Assembly: GCA_963814435.1 (NCBI GenBank)
Contig: CAWFCV010000028.1
Location: forward strand, 124,001-188,000
DNA from: JAEUPI01 sp963814435
GTDB lineage: Bacteria > Pseudomonadota > Gammaproteobacteria > Burkholderiales > Burkholderiaceae_C
Direction of reading: 5' to 3'
DNA length: 64,000 nucleotides
Positions 37,397 through 44,910 of the stretch are shown piece after piece. Under the pieces are notes generated by a model. The model had not been told where the DNA came from, ran no database searches, and was given only the letters and a program-made list of their open reading frames with translations. Numbering within the stretch: position 1 is the stretch's first letter; the number at the start of each line of letters is the position of its first letter. A program made the translations under genes and the position numbers.

Positions 37397-38685
37397 GCGC
37401 TGCAGCGGGTACCGCCGGCGTGTCGATGCCGCACCATGGCCAAACGCTCCACTGGGGCGCCGGCGGGCGTTACGGCCTGCTCGGCGCCGCCCTGGCATTC
37501 GTCGCGCTGCCGCTGTACGTGGTGCTGCCCGGCCACTACGCGTCGCAGTTCGGTATGTCGCTGGCGTCGCTGGGTGCGATCCTGCTGGCTGCCCGCCTGC
37601 TCGATGCGCTGGTCGATCCGTGGCTCGGTCGGTGGGTGGACACATGTCTGGCGCGCTCGCGAGCGGCCGGCCTGAGGCTGGCGACGACGGCAGCCCTGGT
37701 GCTGGGCGCTGGCTTCATCGCACTGTTCTTCCCGCCATCTCTGTCGGCCGCGGGGCTGCTGCTGTGGTGTGCGGCGACGCTGGTCGTCACCTACCTCGGC
37801 TACAGCACGCTGAGCGTGCTGCACCAGGCGTGGGGCGCGCGGCTGGGAGGCGATGCAAGCTACCGGGCGCAGGTGGTCAGCTGGCGCGAGGGATTTGCGC
37901 TGGCCGGCGTGCTGATGGCCAGCCTGCTGCCATCGCTGCTGGGGCTCGCGGCCACGGCCGTCGCCTTGCTGGGCCTTCTGGCAGTCGGCTTGCTCAGTCT
38001 GTCGCAAGCGCCCTACCGCGCCGGCGCGGCCGTCGACGATGCGCCGGGCGATTGGCGGCTGCCCTGGCGGAGCAGGGATTTCCGAGTGTTGTTGATGCTG
38101 TACATGACCAATGGCATCGCGAGTGCGATTCCGGCAACGCTGGTGCTGTTCTTCATCCGCGACCGGCTTCAGGCCGGTCATCTGGAGGCGGTGTTTCTGG
38201 GTTTGTACTTCGCATCGGCAGCCGTATCCTTTCCGCTTTGGTTGCGTCTGATCGCACGCTTCGGCCTGTCTGCATGCTGGCTGGCGGGCATGGCACTGGC
38301 CATGGCCAGCTTTGGCTGGGCCGCCTGGTTGGGGCCGGGCGACGCGGCGCTGTTCGCGTGCGTGTGCGTGGGCAGCGGGTTGGCCCTTGGGGCGGACCTG
38401 GCGGCACCGAACGCGATGCTCACCGGGGTGATCCAACGTGCAGGCCACGGCCAATCGCAGGAGGGCCGCTACTTGGGGTGGTGGACCGCCGCCACCAAAC
38501 TGAACCTCGCGCTGGCGGCCGGCTTGGCCTTGCCCGCGCTGGCCCAGCTGGGCTACCAGCCCGGTGCGCGAGACGCGCAGGCGTTGCAGGCCTTGACCTG
38601 GGCCTACTGTGCCTTGCCCTGCCTGCTGAAACTGCTGGCTGCCGCCGGACTGTGGCTGCGTTGGCGTCGCTCATTGCCGGAATGA
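37393..38685 (+). CDS. MFS transporter, GPH/melibiose-like type
   Basis: 430 residues with about twelve membrane helices. 'AARLLDALVDPWLGRWVDT' is the MFS_2-type loop after the second helix. Position inside the lipid operon suggests moving a lipid or related small molecule; the substrate is unknown. Overlaps by ATGA with the genes on both sides. Confidence 0.83.
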   Translation: MSAAAGTAGVSMPHHGQTLHWGAGGRYGLLGAALAFVALPLYVVLPGHYASQFGMSLASLGAILLAARLLDALVDPWLGRWVDTCLARSRAAGLRLATTAALVLGAGFIALFFPPSLSAAGLLLWCAATLVVTYLGYSTLSVLHQAWGARLGGDASYRAQVVSWREGFALAGVLMASLLPSLLGLAATAVALLGLLAVGLLSLSQAPYRAGAAVDDAPGDWRLPWRSRDFRVLLMLYMTNGIASAIPATLVLFFIRDRLQAGHLEAVFLGLYFASAAVSFPLWLRLIARFGLSACWLAGMALAMASFGWAAWLGPGDAALFACVCVGSGLALGADLAAPNAMLTGVIQRAGHGQSQEGRYLGWWTAATKLNLALAAGLALPALAQLGYQPGARDAQALQALTWAYCALPCLLKLLAAAGLWLRWRRSLPE

Positions 38686-39227
38686 ACACCATGCAACTGC
38701 CTAATTCAATTCTCCCGACGGCGCTGATTTGTGCCGCCCTGCTGGCGGGTTGCGCCGGGCCCCAGATCGCCGACTACGCATCGCAGACGCCGGCGCTCGA
38801 CCTGGCGAGTTACCTCAATGGCGATCTGGTGGCCCACGGCATCGTGACCGACCGTTCCGGACGCGTCACGCGTCGTTTCACGGTCGACCTTCAGGGCCGC
38901 TGGAACGGCGACGAAGGGGTGTTGGACGAGCAGTTCCGGTTCAGCGACGGCGCAACGCAGCATCGCGTGTGGCGGCTGACCAAGGGCGCGGACGGCCGCT
39001 ACCGCGGGCGTGCCGACGACGTGGTCGGCGAAGCCGAAGGCCGAGCCGCAGGCAACGCGCTGCAATGGCGCTACACGCTGCGCCTGCCGATCGACGGCAA
39101 GGAGGTGGAGGTGCAGTTCGACGACTGGATGTTCCTGATCGACGACACCGTGTTGCTGAACCGGGCCACGATCAGCAAGTTCGGTATCCGGCTGGGCGAA
39201 GTGACGCTGGCCTTTCGGCGGCGCTGA
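38682..39227 (+). CDS. DUF3833 family lipoprotein
   Basis: 181 residues with lipobox 'AALLAGCAG'. DUF3833 features include 'LDLASYLNGDLVAHGIVTD', 'GRVTRRFTVDLQGRW', 'LDEQFRFSDG' and 'DDWMFLIDDTVLLNRATISKFG'. Lipocalin-like beta pattern; function unknown. The family is typically found in these ChrR-type lipid operons. Start overlaps the MFS stop (ATGA). Confidence 0.85.
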   Translation: MNTMQLPNSILPTALICAALLAGCAGPQIADYASQTPALDLASYLNGDLVAHGIVTDRSGRVTRRFTVDLQGRWNGDEGVLDEQFRFSDGATQHRVWRLTKGADGRYRGRADDVVGEAEGRAAGNALQWRYTLRLPIDGKEVEVQFDDWMFLIDDTVLLNRATISKFGIRLGEVTLAFRRR

Positions 39228-39236
39228 AGGCTCGGC

Positions 39237-40022
39237 ATGGCGCTGAATCCCAAGATTACCGACTGGAAGGACCGCCTGGTCTGGCTGGTCGGCGCATCCA
39301 GCGGCATCGGACGCGCCACGGCGCATCGGCTGCACGCATTGGGGGCGACGGTGGTCGTCTCAGCGCGCAGCCAACCAGCGCTCGATGAGTTTGTCCGTGG
39401 CCACGCCGGAAGCGAGTCGCTCGTCGTCGACGTGACCTCGCGCGACAGCATGCAACAGGCCTGCGAGATGCTGCTGCGCCGTCATGGCCGGATCGACCTG
39501 ACGCTGTACTGCGCGGGCCACTACAGCGCCATGGGCGCGGCGGATTTCGACCTCGATGAAGCACTTCGGCATCAGCAGATCAACGTCGGCGGAGCGCTGG
39601 TCTGGCTGGCCAGCGTGCTGCCGCCATTGTTGCGCCAGGCCGATACCGGGGCGCAGGCGCACCTGAGCATCGTCGCCAGCGTGGCCGGATACCGCGGCCT
39701 TCCGAAGGCGCTGGCCTACGGCCCCACCAAGGCGGCACTGATCAACCTGGCCGAAACGCTGTACCTCGACCTGGCGCCACGCGGCGTCGCGGTATCGCTG
39801 ATCAACCCGGGCTTCGTGCAGACGCCACTGACCGCGCACAATGCGTTCCCGATGCCGGCCCTGTTGACCCCCGAACAAGCAGCACAGGCCATCGTGCAGG
39901 GTTGGCGTCGCGGCAGCTTCGAAATTCACTTTCCCCGGCGATTCACCTGGGTGCTGAAGGCCCTGCAGCCGCTGTGGTATGGCCTGTACCTGCGCGTCGT
40001 CGGCCGCGTCCTGGGCAGTTGA
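39237..40022 (+). CDS. Short-chain dehydrogenase/reductase
   Basis: 261 residues. Cofactor motif 'VWLVGASSGIGRATAHRL', middle motif 'LTLYCAGHYSAMG', catalytic Ser in 'LSIVASVAGYRG' and YxxxK in 'ALAYGPTKAALI'. Catalyses an NAD(P)-dependent ketone/alcohol step, presumably on a lipid or its precursor. Nine bases after the DUF3833 gene. Confidence 0.88.
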   Translation: MALNPKITDWKDRLVWLVGASSGIGRATAHRLHALGATVVVSARSQPALDEFVRGHAGSESLVVDVTSRDSMQQACEMLLRRHGRIDLTLYCAGHYSAMGAADFDLDEALRHQQINVGGALVWLASVLPPLLRQADTGAQAHLSIVASVAGYRGLPKALAYGPTKAALINLAETLYLDLAPRGVAVSLINPGFVQTPLTAHNAFPMPALLTPEQAAQAIVQGWRRGSFEIHFPRRFTWVLKALQPLWYGLYLRVVGRVLGS

Positions 40023-40027
40023 ATCAA

Positions 40028-40462
40028 GTGCCGACGCCGCGGGATCCACGCGTGGCCCGACTGGTCGCCTGGTACGAGCGCTTGACGGTCGACAGCCTGA
40101 ATGACATCGAGCGGCTGTACCGCCCCGACGCGCGTTTCAAGGATCCGTTCAACGACGTGGCGGGCGCGATCGCGATCCGCCGCGTCTTCGAGCACATGTT
40201 TGCAACGCTTCAGGCGCCGCGATTCGCGGTGGTCGATTCAGTCTGCGACGAACGCGCCTGCCTGCTGATCTGGGATTTCGAGTTCCGCCGCGGCGGTGGC
40301 GCGGCGATGCGGGTGCGCGGGGCATCGCACATCGAGTTCGCCGATGATGGGCGGGTCGCGCGACACCGCGACTACTGGGACCCGGCCGAGGAACTGTATG
40401 AAAAGCTGCCCGTGCTGGGCGGCTTGATGCGCTGGTTGCGCCGACGGCTGCGCGCCCGCTAG
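40028..40462 (+). CDS. SnoaL/NTF2-like protein, last gene of the lipid operon
   Basis: 144 residues, SnoaL-like cone fold pattern: 'LVAWYERLTVDSLNDIERLY', 'ARFKDPFNDVAGAIAIRRVFEHM', 'HIEFADDGRVARHRDYWDP'. Such proteins bind or isomerise small ligands. Start is GTG 40028 (TTG 40019 overlapping the SDR stop is an alternative). Its TAG stop (40460-40462) is part of the 6-bp target duplication of the downstream insertion sequence, so the gene is complete in spite of the insertion. Confidence 0.78.
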   Translation: MPTPRDPRVARLVAWYERLTVDSLNDIERLYRPDARFKDPFNDVAGAIAIRRVFEHMFATLQAPRFAVVDSVCDERACLLIWDFEFRRGGGAAMRVRGASHIEFADDGRVARHRDYWDPAEELYEKLPVLGGLMRWLRRRLRAR

Positions 40463-40465
40463 TTA
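40460..40465. repeat. Target site duplication, left copy (TAGTTA)
   Basis: TAGTTA directly before the left end of the insertion sequence, repeated at 42524-42529. The TAG is the stop codon of the SnoaL-like gene. Confidence 0.88.
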
Positions 40466-40480
40466 CTTTGCGGCGCAAAA
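40466..40480. repeat. Left terminal inverted repeat of the IS
   Basis: CTTTGCGGCGCAAAA, exact reverse complement of 42509-42523. The 104 bp between it and the transposase stop (40481-40584) shows no gene. Confidence 0.9.
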
Positions 40481-40584
40481 TGAGCTGAACAAGATGAGCC
40501 GCTAACTCCTCGACATGAACGGTCAGCTTCCGGTGGATACGTCGCCGGCTACTGATCGGCAGTCCGTTCGGCTCGCTGTTGTGG

Positions 40585-42000
40585 TCATTCTGCTGCCACG
40601 GCGTTCAGGGCCAGCCCGATGTTGATCAGGTTGTCGGCGATCACCCCCAGCCCGACCCAGCGCCTCATGCCGTCCTCGCCCTTGTAGCGACAGCGGTTGA
40701 GTCCATGCCTGCGTTTGAGCAGGCTGATGCGCCCCTCGCAGCCCGTGCGCCAGCGTTGGGCCTCGCGGAACCAGCGCTTACGCTCGAGCAGCCTGCGCTG
40801 CGGGCTCTTGCTGCTGTGGTTGGGCATCGAGATGCGCTTGACGCCGAGTTCCCGAGTCGCCGCCTCGTTAGCGGCCGAGAAGAAGCCCGCGTCGGCCGTC
40901 ACAAGTCTTGGCGCGTGGCCGAACTGCCTGATGTGTTCCTCGACCGCCGGGACCAGCAGATCGGAGTCGGCGGGACGCCGGTCAAATACCTCGTAGTGGG
41001 TGACGATCTGCCGCTCGGCCTCCTGAATCTTGACCATCTTGCCAAACTCGGTGGGCTTGCCGGCTTTGCCCTTGCGGATGATCTCCGCGTGCGGCTCGAA
41101 CAAGCTGACGATCTTGCCCGGCGAATGGGTGTTGCCGTGGTTGATGCGCTGGCGGGTTTGGCGCATGACCTGCTGAACCAACGGCAACATGGTCTCGATA
41201 TAGGCGCGATGGCCTTCCAGCGCCATCTGTTGCAGCAGATCGACCGAGCGCTTGCACCCGCGGGCCACCTCCTGGGCGAAGCGCTTGGCTTGTCCAACCA
41301 CTCGGCCCGTAATCGCCAATAGCCTGCGGTAGCACTGCTGCAGGCGCTGTTTGCCTTGGTCGCTGCGGCTGCGCGCGGCGCGCCCAATCTGGATCAGGCA
41401 GCGCTGGGTGCTGCGCGAGCGGTCACGAAGCACGGCGCCTGCCGCACCGGCGAGCTTGGTGATCTTCTTCATCGTGCGCGTCAGCACGCGCACACCGTCG
41501 CCCAGCAGCGAGGCGTCGGTCGGGTAATGGATGTTGGTCTCAACCACTGTCGTGTCGACTCTCATGCGCCGGCCCTCCACGATCCCGCACTCGCCGGCGA
41601 TGGCTATCAGTCGCCGATGCAACAGTTCCACCACCGTCGGGCCCAGCGCGAGGCCGATCCTGCCCAGCGTCTTCGCATCGGGCACCTTGCCGGCGCGCAC
41701 GTGCGTGAACTCACGGTAGACAAGGTTGGCCCGCACCTCGCGCTCGAGCGCGCCGTAGCTCCAGTTGCGCACGTGCTTGAGCACGAGAAGCCGAAGCACC
41801 ACGTCGGCCGGGGTGCCGCGGCGCCCGCGCGTGCGGCTGTGCGTCCAGCGCCGCGCCAGCGCTTCGTAGACCAATTCGACGAGCTGCTCGTCGGCCAGCA
41901 GCTCGTCGACCTGCCGCATCCAGCCTTCCCAGAGCGCGGCGACATCTTCGGTGATCGGGCCGCCACCCGATGGGAGGGGGCAGCGGCTTCGTTCGATCAC
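40585..42000 (-). CDS. ISNCY-family DDE transposase
   Basis: 471 residues. Acidic catalytic candidates are Asp in 'MRVDTTVVETNIHYPTDASL', Asp in 'LVTADAGFFSAANEAA' and Glu in 'RTGCEGRISLLKRRHGL'. An N-terminal helical DNA-binding region contains 'RRGTPADVVLRLLVLKH'. It starts with GTG overlapping the stop of the small upstream gene (GTGA), so the two are co-translated. Intact. Confidence 0.88.
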   Translation of the reverse strand: MIERSRCPLPSGGGPITEDVAALWEGWMRQVDELLADEQLVELVYEALARRWTHSRTRGRRGTPADVVLRLLVLKHVRNWSYGALEREVRANLVYREFTHVRAGKVPDAKTLGRIGLALGPTVVELLHRRLIAIAGECGIVEGRRMRVDTTVVETNIHYPTDASLLGDGVRVLTRTMKKITKLAGAAGAVLRDRSRSTQRCLIQIGRAARSRSDQGKQRLQQCYRRLLAITGRVVGQAKRFAQEVARGCKRSVDLLQQMALEGHRAYIETMLPLVQQVMRQTRQRINHGNTHSPGKIVSLFEPHAEIIRKGKAGKPTEFGKMVKIQEAERQIVTHYEVFDRRPADSDLLVPAVEEHIRQFGHAPRLVTADAGFFSAANEAATRELGVKRISMPNHSSKSPQRRLLERKRWFREAQRWRTGCEGRISLLKRRHGLNRCRYKGEDGMRRWVGLGVIADNLINIGLALNAVAAE

Positions 42001-42359
42001 CGGGAAGTCTTGGCTCGAGCCTTGGCGCGGCGGGCCTTAGCCCGCTGCTTATCGCGGTCGAGCGAGCGCAAGAAGCGCTCGCGATTGGCGCCAGCCAGCT
42101 CGCCGCCGAGCTGCTGGAAGCGCAGCCAGGCTTGATGCGAATCGCGTAGCACGGCCGCTTGATCAGGGGGAACGTAGACGGAATGCGCCTTGCCGTCGGC
42201 GCTGAACTTCAGGTACAGGTGCGGTCCGTGCCGGCGCTCGGGATCCCACGCGCAGGCACACCTCGGGTCGCCGCACTGGCGCGTGACCTCCGACAGCGAG
42301 CCCTGGATCATCGTCAGCGCAGCCAACGACAAATCAGCAATTGATGCTTCCTTACCCAC
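41997..42359 (-). CDS. DUF6788-type accessory protein of the IS
   Basis: 120 residues, basic. Contains 'VTRQCGDPRCACAWDPERRHGPHLYLKF', a Cys-rich patch (CxxxxCxC) likely to bind metal, and a strongly basic Arg/Lys/Ala C-terminus. Proteins like this recur directly upstream of ISNCY-type transposases, presumably helping DNA binding or regulation. GTG 42359 is the annotated start; ATG 42308 is an alternative. Confidence 0.7.
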   Translation of the reverse strand: MGKEASIADLSLAALTMIQGSLSEVTRQCGDPRCACAWDPERRHGPHLYLKFSADGKAHSVYVPPDQAAVLRDSHQAWLRFQQLGGELAGANRERFLRSLDRDKQRAKARRAKARAKTSR

Positions 42360-42369
42360 AATTATGGTT

Positions 42370-42398
42370 AAGGTAGCCTAGCATCACCAGGTTGTCAA
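42370..42398 (-). promoter_or_regulatory. IS promoter
   Basis: On the minus strand a perfect TTGACA (42398-42393) is followed after 17 bases by TACCTT (42375-42370). The predicted transcription start falls only a few bases before GTG 42359, so the mRNA would be nearly leaderless, or translation starts further in. The stretch 42399-42508 to the right end shows no gene. Confidence 0.55.
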
Positions 42399-42508
42399 GC
42401 GGCTCGAACCCAAAAAAAGCCAAGGGGCGGCGCAGCCCGAGAATCGGGGTGCGTCCGTGCAGCGATCTCGTCACCTATGGCTCAGCGCTCGGCGAGAGCG
42501 GCACCGAT

Positions 42509-42523
42509 TTTTGCGCCGCAAAG
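42509..42523. repeat. Right terminal inverted repeat of the IS
   Basis: TTTTGCGCCGCAAAG, exact reverse complement of 40466-40480. Confidence 0.9.
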
Positions 42524-42529
42524 TAGTTA
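42524..42529. repeat. Target site duplication, right copy (TAGTTA)
   Basis: Second TAGTTA. Its TTA (42527-42529) is the TAA stop codon of corA read on the minus strand. Confidence 0.88.
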
Positions 42530-43489
42530 GCGCAGCCACCCCTTGCGGCGGAAGTAGACGAACGGTGCCGCCACCGAGGCCACCATCAACAACAGGGCCA
42601 TCGGGTATCCCCAGGGCTGACGCAGCTCGGGCATGGATTGGAAATTCATGCCGTAAATGCTGGCGATCAGAGTCGGCGGCAGCAAGGCGACCGACGCCAC
42701 CGAGAAGATCTTGATGATCTTGTTCTGGTTGATGTTGATGAAACCGACGATCGCATCCATCAGGAAGTTGATCTTGTCGAACAGGAATGCGGTGTGCGAA
42801 TCGAGCGAATCGATGTCGCGCAGGATCTGGCGCGCCTCCTCGAATTGATCGGCGTTGAGCATGCGACTGCGCATCATGAAACTGAGTGCGCGCCGGGTGT
42901 CCATCACGTTGCGCCGGATGCGCCCGTTCAGGTCTTCCTGACGGGCGATCGCCGCCAGCGCGGCGGCGGCGGCCTTGTCATCGATTTCCTGCTTCAACAC
43001 GCCGTTGCCGACGAACTCCAGGCTGTCGTAGATGCCCTCCAAGGCGTCGGCAGAGTACTCGGCGTCGGCATCGTAGAGCTTCAACAGCACGTCCTTGGCA
43101 TCCTCGATCAGGGCGGGGATGCGCCGCGCGCGCATGCGCAGCAGTCGGAACACCGGCAAGTCCTCGGCGTGCACCGAGTACAGCACGCCGTCCTTGAGCA
43201 CGAAAGCCACGCGGACATTGCGCGAAGTGGCGTCGTCGTCGATGAGGAAGTCCGAGCGGATGTGCAATTCGCCGTTGTCCTCCTCGTAGAAGCGCGACGA
43301 CTCCTCCAGGTCGTCGTCGACGATGTCTTCCGGGATCGCCAGGCCGAAGTGCTCGGCAATCCATCCCTTCTCCTGGGTGGTCGGAGCTTCCAGGTCGACC
43401 CAGATCGGCCGCACGGCGGCCAGGCCGGCCGCGCTTTCGATCTCTTCTTGGAACAGCCGCCCATTGACGAGCGTGAAGACGTTGAGCAT
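42527..43489 (-). CDS. corA: CorA-family Mg2+/Co2+ transporter
   Basis: 320 residues. Long cytoplasmic N-terminal funnel, a stalk helix region, then two membrane segments with the signature 'YGMNF' between 'SVASVALLPPTLIAS' and 'PWGYPMALLLMVASVAAPFVYF', and a basic C-terminus 'RRKGWLR'. It forms a pentameric divalent cation channel. ATG 43489 is preferred over ATG 43504 because GGAGAG precedes it at proper spacing. The stop lies within the duplicated target of the neighbouring IS, leaving the gene intact. Confidence 0.9.
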   Translation of the reverse strand: MLNVFTLVNGRLFQEEIESAAGLAAVRPIWVDLEAPTTQEKGWIAEHFGLAIPEDIVDDDLEESSRFYEEDNGELHIRSDFLIDDDATSRNVRVAFVLKDGVLYSVHAEDLPVFRLLRMRARRIPALIEDAKDVLLKLYDADAEYSADALEGIYDSLEFVGNGVLKQEIDDKAAAAALAAIARQEDLNGRIRRNVMDTRRALSFMMRSRMLNADQFEEARQILRDIDSLDSHTAFLFDKINFLMDAIVGFININQNKIIKIFSVASVALLPPTLIASIYGMNFQSMPELRQPWGYPMALLLMVASVAAPFVYFRRKGWLR

Positions 43490-43863
43490 CGGGCTCTCCG
43501 GCACGCGGGCGCTAGCTCTGGGCGGCGCCTGGTGGGGTTCTGGGGCAGGTTGGGTGCGACCGCCTCACCCCAGCACCCAGGTCCGCGGGACCTTCGGGGA
43601 ACCGACGTGGACGGTCAGCGCGAATGACTGGGGTCCAAGCTCTCGCTCCGAAAAGGAAAGACCCGGATTATCACATCGCCCCAGCCGGGCAGCAGAAACC
43701 GTCGGCGGGCAATCAGCGCATCCTACACGGCGTCACGGGGTTGTCACGCGACCATTTTCGGGCGCACACTGGCTTTGACCACTTGGGCGTTCTTGGCTGT
43801 CGGTGGTCTTGTTGGCCAGAACGCCCGGCGACCGGTTCCCCCCACTGTTGGAAGGAGGCTCTG
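43490..43863. other. Intergenic region (374 bp), corA / hpf
   Basis: Divergent spacer between corA and hpf. I see no gene and no convincing promoter elements. The only clear signal is a strong ribosome binding site AAGGAGG at 43852-43858, five bases before the hpf ATG. Confidence 0.6.
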
Positions 43864-44196
43864 ATGAATTTGACGATCAGCGGGCATCATCTCGAAGTCA
43901 CGCCCGCCCTGCGCGAGTACGTGCTCACCAAACTGGATCGTGTGACGCGACATTTCGACCAGGTCGTCGACGTCAACGTGCTGCTGACAGTCGAAAAACT
44001 GCGCGAGAAGGAGCGCCGACAGAAGGCCGAAGTCACTTTGCATGTCAAGGGCAGGGACATCTTCGTCGAACAATCGCATGAAGACCTGTATGCCGCGATC
44101 GACCAGTTGATGGACAAGTTGGACCGCCAAGTCTGCCGCCACAAGGACCGGATGCAAGACCACCATCATCCCGCCGCCAAGCGGATCGTGGCCTGA
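43864..44196 (+). CDS. hpf: Ribosome hibernation-promoting factor
   Basis: 110 residues, short HPF type. 'MNLTISGHHLEVTPALREYV' opens the fold, and 'VDVNVLLTVEKLREKERRQKAEVTLHVKG' and 'DLYAAIDQLMDKLDRQVCRHKDR' are the S30AE/RaiA core. It binds 30S subunits and drives 100S dimer formation in stationary phase. A strong AAGGAGG precedes the ATG. First of the hpf-ptsN-hprK set; rpoN, often upstream of it, is not seen. Confidence 0.93.
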   Translation: MNLTISGHHLEVTPALREYVLTKLDRVTRHFDQVVDVNVLLTVEKLREKERRQKAEVTLHVKGRDIFVEQSHEDLYAAIDQLMDKLDRQVCRHKDRMQDHHHPAAKRIVA

Positions 44197-44221
44197 CGGC
44201 GCGCTGACGCCGACCGAATCC

Positions 44222-44243
44222 AACGGCCCTGCGGGGCCGTTTT
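44222..44243 (+). terminator. Rho-independent terminator after hpf
   Basis: Stem AACGGCCC / GGGCCGTT (8 bp, loop TGCG) followed by TT, 26 bp past the hpf stop. ptsN then needs its own promoter. Confidence 0.7.
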
Positions 44244-44329
44244 CCATTGGGGTGGTTCTCTATTTCGGGAACTTCGCAACACCCCGCAGACACGGGTCTT
44301 GTCCACTGTGCAGTGCAGCATTGCGTTTC

Positions 44330-44335
44330 TATAAT
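44330..44335 (+). promoter_or_regulatory. Possible -10 element of the ptsN promoter
   Basis: A consensus TATAAT 67 bp before the ptsN ATG, directly after the hpf terminator. No good -35 is visible at the right spacing. Confidence 0.4.
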
Positions 44336-44402
44336 TCATCGTTCTGTCACGGGACACGTCGCCGCGGTCGGTTGCCTCCAACCGCGTCGGGGTGAAAACA
44401 CC

Positions 44403-44873
44403 ATGAATCGTCTCGCTGCCATCCTGCCCGCCAGCAATGTGCTGGTGAACGTGGAGGCCACCAGCAAGAAGCGCGCGTTCGAGCACGCCGGGCTGCTGTT
44501 CGAGAACCTGCATGCGATCGCCCGCGCGACAGTGACGGACAACCTGTTTGCGCGCGAACGCCTGGGCTCCACCGGCCTGGGCCACGGCGTGGCCATTCCG
44601 CATGGGCGCATCAAGGGGCTGAAGAATCCTCTGGCAGCCGTGCTCCGCCTGAGTGAGCCGATCGCCTTCGACGCCCCGGATGACGAACCGGTGGGGCTGC
44701 TGATCTTCCTGCTGGTGCCCGAGGCCGCCACCCAGCGCCATCTGGAAATCCTGTCTGAAATCGCGGAGATGCTGTCCGACCGCGAACTGCGCGAGCGCCT
44801 GAAGAGCGAGCCGGACGCGGCCACGCTGCACCGGCTGATCCTGGACTGGCAGGCGCTGAAGTCGGTGGCGTGA
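44403..44873 (+). CDS. ptsN: PTS-Ntr EIIA component
   Basis: 156 residues. EIIA-Ntr of the nitrogen-related phosphotransferase system: phospho-acceptor His in 'LGHGVAIPHGRIKGLKNPL', and the family segments 'ERLGSTGLG' and 'VGLLIFLLVPEAATQRHLEILSEIA'. It regulates potassium transport, nitrogen and carbon metabolism by its phosphorylation state. Followed by hprK after 37 bp, which controls the same pathway through HPr. Confidence 0.93.
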   Translation: MNRLAAILPASNVLVNVEATSKKRAFEHAGLLFENLHAIARATVTDNLFARERLGSTGLGHGVAIPHGRIKGLKNPLAAVLRLSEPIAFDAPDDEPVGLLIFLLVPEAATQRHLEILSEIAEMLSDRELRERLKSEPDAATLHRLILDWQALKSVA

Positions 44874-44910
44874 GCCACCGCCGGCAGACGCCAATCCAGC
44901 GGCGCGAGCC

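Larger units (their letters stand above)
40466..42523 (-). mobile_element. ISNCY-like insertion sequence, 2058 bp, complete
   Basis: Bounded by 15-bp perfect inverted repeats (CTTTGCGGCGCAAAA and its complement) and flanked by a 6-bp direct repeat TAGTTA. It carries two overlapping minus-strand genes: a small DUF6788-type protein and a DDE transposase. The clean ends, intact genes and perfect repeats suggest a recent, possibly active insertion. Family assignment rests on the transposase and its small partner; ISNCY members of this group are known to make 6-7 bp duplications. Confidence 0.85.
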
